6,782 nt of DNA from positions 1-6,782 of the forward strand of contig VGAU01000095.1 in the NCBI GenBank assembly GCA_016870675.1. The letters run 5' to 3'. Shown in pieces: positions 4,455 to 6,782 of this stretch. The translations under genes were made by a program, and so were the position numbers. A model generated the notes under the pieces. The model did no database searches, was not told the origin of the DNA, and saw only the letters and a program-made list of their open reading frames with translations. Positions within the stretch are counted from its first letter, which is position 1. Each line of letters starts with the position of its first letter. This stretch comes from Actinomycetota bacterium. Its GTDB lineage: Bacteria > Actinomycetota > Humimicrobiia > Humimicrobiales > Humimicrobiaceae.

Positions 4455-6782
4455 ATGCAAATAGATAAATTTACTATAAAAGCGCAGGAGATACTATCAC
4501 AAGCTCAGAGAATTGCTTCTGAGAATGGACATCAGAGTATTGATGATATTCATTTGATGTCTGCTATGCTCCAGCAAAAGGACGGAATAATTATACCTAT
4601 GCTGAAAAAGCTGGAGGTAAATATTGATGATTTCAGCAGCAAAATAAATGATGCGCTGGCAAGACAACCCAAAGTTTCCGGGCAGACAGCTCAAATATAT
4701 ATTAGCCCGGAGTTAAATGATGTATTAAATGGCGCCTTCAACGAAGCTGAACAGTTAAAGGATGAATACGTTTCAACAGAGCATATTTTAATCTCTCTGG
4801 CTCTGAGCTCTGGAAGAGTGGGACAGCTTTTAAAGCAGTACGGTGTTACCAAAGATAGAATATATCAGATTCTGGTTAGCATAAGAGGCAGCCAGAGAAT
4901 AACAGACCAGAATCCTGAAGACAAATACCAGGCGCTTAAGAAGTTTGGGAAAGATATTACCGAGCTGGCAAGAAAAGGAAAACTGGACCCGGTAATAGGA
5001 AGAGATAATGAAATAAGAAGGGTAGTACAGGTACTATCCAGGAGAACCAAGAACAACCCCGTTCTTATTGGCGACCCCGGTGTGGGTAAAACAGCTATTG
5101 TTGAAGGGCTGGCCAGCAGGATAGTATTGGGGGATGTGCCTGAAGGTTTAAAGAATAAAAAAGTGGTAGCTCTGGATATGGGTTCTCTTGTGGCTGGCTC
5201 TAAATACAGGGGCGAATTTGAAGACAGGTTAAAAGCAGTGCTGAAAGAAGTGTCCAGGGCTGAAGGTAATATAATCTTGTTTCTGGATGAGCTGCATACT
5301 GTGGTTGGAGCAGGGGCAGCAGAAGGTGCTGTTGATGCTTCAAATATGTTAAAGCCAATGCTTGCTCGTGGTGAGCTTCACGCTATAGGAGCAACAACAG
5401 TGGATGATTATAGAAAGCATATTGAAAAGGATGCAGCGCTGGAAAGAAGGTTCCAACCTATTCAGATAGACGAACCATCAGTGGAAGATACAATTTCGAT
5501 ACTTAGAGGGCTTAGAGAAAAATATGAAATACACCATGGGGTACGGATAAAAGATGCCGCTCTTGTTTCTGCAGCAATTCTTTCAGACCGCTATATATCC
5601 GACCGCTTTCTTCCCGATAAGGCTATTGACCTGATGGACGAGGCTGCTTCAAGATTAAGGATCGAGATAGACAGCATGCCTACGGAAATTGATGAAGTAG
5701 AAAGGAAGATAAAACAATTTGAAATTGAAGTGCAGGCATTGAAGAAGGAAAAAGATAAAACTTCTGCAGCCAGGATGGAAAAGATAACAAGGGAGCTTTC
5801 TAATCTTAAAGAAAAAAGCAATTTAATGAAAGTCCACTGGCAGCAGGAAAAAGAAATAATAAAAAGCATCAGAGGCCTAAAAGAAGAGATTGAAAAGACT
5901 AAGATAGATGCTGAACATGCAGAAAGGAATGCTGATCTGCAAAGAGCAGCAGAGCTTAAATATGGAAAACTCCTGGAACTTCAGAAGAAGCTGGGTGAAG
6001 AAAATAAAAAGCTGGAGCAGCTCCAGAAAAGCCAGAAGATGCTAAAAGAAGAAGTAGATGAGGAAGATATCGCAGAGACTGTTTCCAAATGGACTGGTAT
6101 TCCGGTTACCAGATTAATGGAAGCAGAAATTGATAAGCTAATTTCTATGGAAGAAAGGTTAAGAAAGAGAGTTGTTGGACAGGATGAAGCTATATCTGTA
6201 ATCTCTAATGCCATAAGAAGAGCCAGGGCTGGTCTTCAAGACCCAAACCGTCCTATTGGTTCATTTATATTCCTGGGACCCACCGGTGTGGGTAAAACTG
6301 AACTCTCAAAAGCCCTTGCTGAGTTCTTGTTTGACGATGAAAGAGCAATGGTAAGGATAGATATGTCCGAATATATGGAAAAATATACTGTATCAAGACT
6401 TATTGGAGCTCCTCCTGGCTATGTTGGATATGAAGAAGGGGGATATCTAACAGAAGCAGTAAGGAGAAAACCTTATAGCGTTATGCTTCTGGACGAAATT
6501 GAGAAAGCTCACAGTGATGTGTTTAATATATTGCTTCAAATAATGGATGACGGCAGGCTTACGGATGGGCACGGCAGAACAGTCGACTTTAAAAATACAG
6601 TTATTATTATGACCTCCAATATTGGCAGCCAGTGGATAACTGAGTTGGGAGAAAAAGATGAGGAAGAAATGAAAAGAAGAATTACAGAAGCAATGAAAAA
6701 TAACTTTAAACCAGAATTTTTAAATAGGGTAGACGACATTGTTATATTTCACAGGCTGGGAATGAATGAGATAGCTAAAATT
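4455..6782 (+). CDS. clpB: Disaggregase ClpB (Hsp100), C-terminus beyond window
   Basis: The first 776 residues of ClpB are present, open to the last base. Compared with the usual 855-870, about 80-100 residues are missing, including the C-terminal small domain of D2. ClpB is a hexameric AAA+ machine that threads aggregated proteins through its pore with help from DnaK. The Clp N-domain spans about 1-145. D1 has Walker A GDPGVGKT (206-213), pore-loop Tyr251 in KYRGEF, Walker B LFLDE (275-279) and arginine fingers in ALERRF. The long coiled-coil middle domain (about 408-530) that docks DnaK marks it as ClpB rather than ClpA. D2 has Walker A GPTGVGKT (608-615), pore loop GYVGYEEGG (655-663), Walker B LLDE (678-681) and arginine finger Arg758 in FLNRVDD. 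All catalytic residues are intact. D1 numbering equals that of E. coli ClpB; the middle domain is about three residues longer. ATG 4455 gives the family's normal N-terminus. Confidence 0.97.
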   Translation, partial: MQIDKFTIKAQEILSQAQRIASENGHQSIDDIHLMSAMLQQKDGIIIPMLKKLEVNIDDFSSKINDALARQPKVSGQTAQIYISPELNDVLNGAFNEAEQLKDEYVSTEHILISLALSSGRVGQLLKQYGVTKDRIYQILVSIRGSQRITDQNPEDKYQALKKFGKDITELARKGKLDPVIGRDNEIRRVVQVLSRRTKNNPVLIGDPGVGKTAIVEGLASRIVLGDVPEGLKNKKVVALDMGSLVAGSKYRGEFEDRLKAVLKEVSRAEGNIILFLDELHTVVGAGAAEGAVDASNMLKPMLARGELHAIGATTVDDYRKHIEKDAALERRFQPIQIDEPSVEDTISILRGLREKYEIHHGVRIKDAALVSAAILSDRYISDRFLPDKAIDLMDEAASRLRIEIDSMPTEIDEVERKIKQFEIEVQALKKEKDKTSAARMEKITRELSNLKEKSNLMKVHWQQEKEIIKSIRGLKEEIEKTKIDAEHAERNADLQRAAELKYGKLLELQKKLGEENKKLEQLQKSQKMLKEEVDEEDIAETVSKWTGIPVTRLMEAEIDKLISMEERLRKRVVGQDEAISVISNAIRRARAGLQDPNRPIGSFIFLGPTGVGKTELSKALAEFLFDDERAMVRIDMSEYMEKYTVSRLIGAPPGYVGYEEGGYLTEAVRRKPYSVMLLDEIEKAHSDVFNILLQIMDDGRLTDGHGRTVDFKNTVIIMTSNIGSQWITELGEKDEEEMKRRITEAMKNNFKPEFLNRVDDIVIFHRLGMNEIAKI

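Noticed and set aside
4865..6739. Several minus-strand open frames within clpB
   Set aside because: clpB is intact and highly conserved throughout; these are reverse-strand shadows with Ser/Leu/Ile-rich sequence typical of antisense to charged helices.

Overview
The window is a bacterial heat-shock locus. Four chaperone genes lie on the + strand behind a small MerR-family regulator, and the first codons of a divergent membrane transporter lie at the left edge. The DNA is AT-rich, with almost pure A/T intergenic stretches. Codon use favours AGA/AGG for Arg and ATA for Ile, and no stop codon is reassigned. The DnaK carries the extra segment in its nucleotide-binding domain (about residues 77-100) that is classically found in diderm-type DnaKs and missing from Bacillus and Mycobacterium DnaK. 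I infer an uncultured or deep-branching low-GC bacterium. An HspR-like regulator occurs in several phyla, so I cannot name the group.

Layout. Bases 1-125 (- strand) encode the N-terminus of a probable ABC exporter that runs off the window. Its frame has a good Shine-Dalgarno (SD) site but no ATG, GTG or TTG start. Bases 126-352 form a divergent regulatory region with a consensus-like promoter facing each way, a 41-bp pure A/T block and a repeated 7-mer arranged as dyads. Bases 353-682 encode a 109-residue HspR-like MerR regulator with a non-ATG start. Bases 683-754 hold a likely dnaK promoter with an overlapping dyad that could be the HspR operator. Next come dnaK (755-2698), hsp20 (2794-3231), a zinc-finger-less dnaJ (3368-4366) and clpB (4455 to the window end, about 80-100 residues missing).

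How the parts fit. Small Hsp20 holds unfolding proteins in a refoldable state, ClpB pulls polypeptides out of aggregates, and DnaK with its J-protein delivers substrates to ClpB and refolds them. The HspR-like protein is the obvious candidate repressor. In actinobacteria HspR works with DnaK as co-repressor, so the locus may sense free DnaK. The nucleotide exchange factor GrpE is not in the window.

No plainly new system is visible. The points most worth a second look are a strand-specific 41-nt RNA hairpin between hsp20 and dnaJ, a duplication of the hsp20 3' end that copies its IxI-coding tail, the operator-like dyad before dnaK, and the missing start codon of the divergent exporter.
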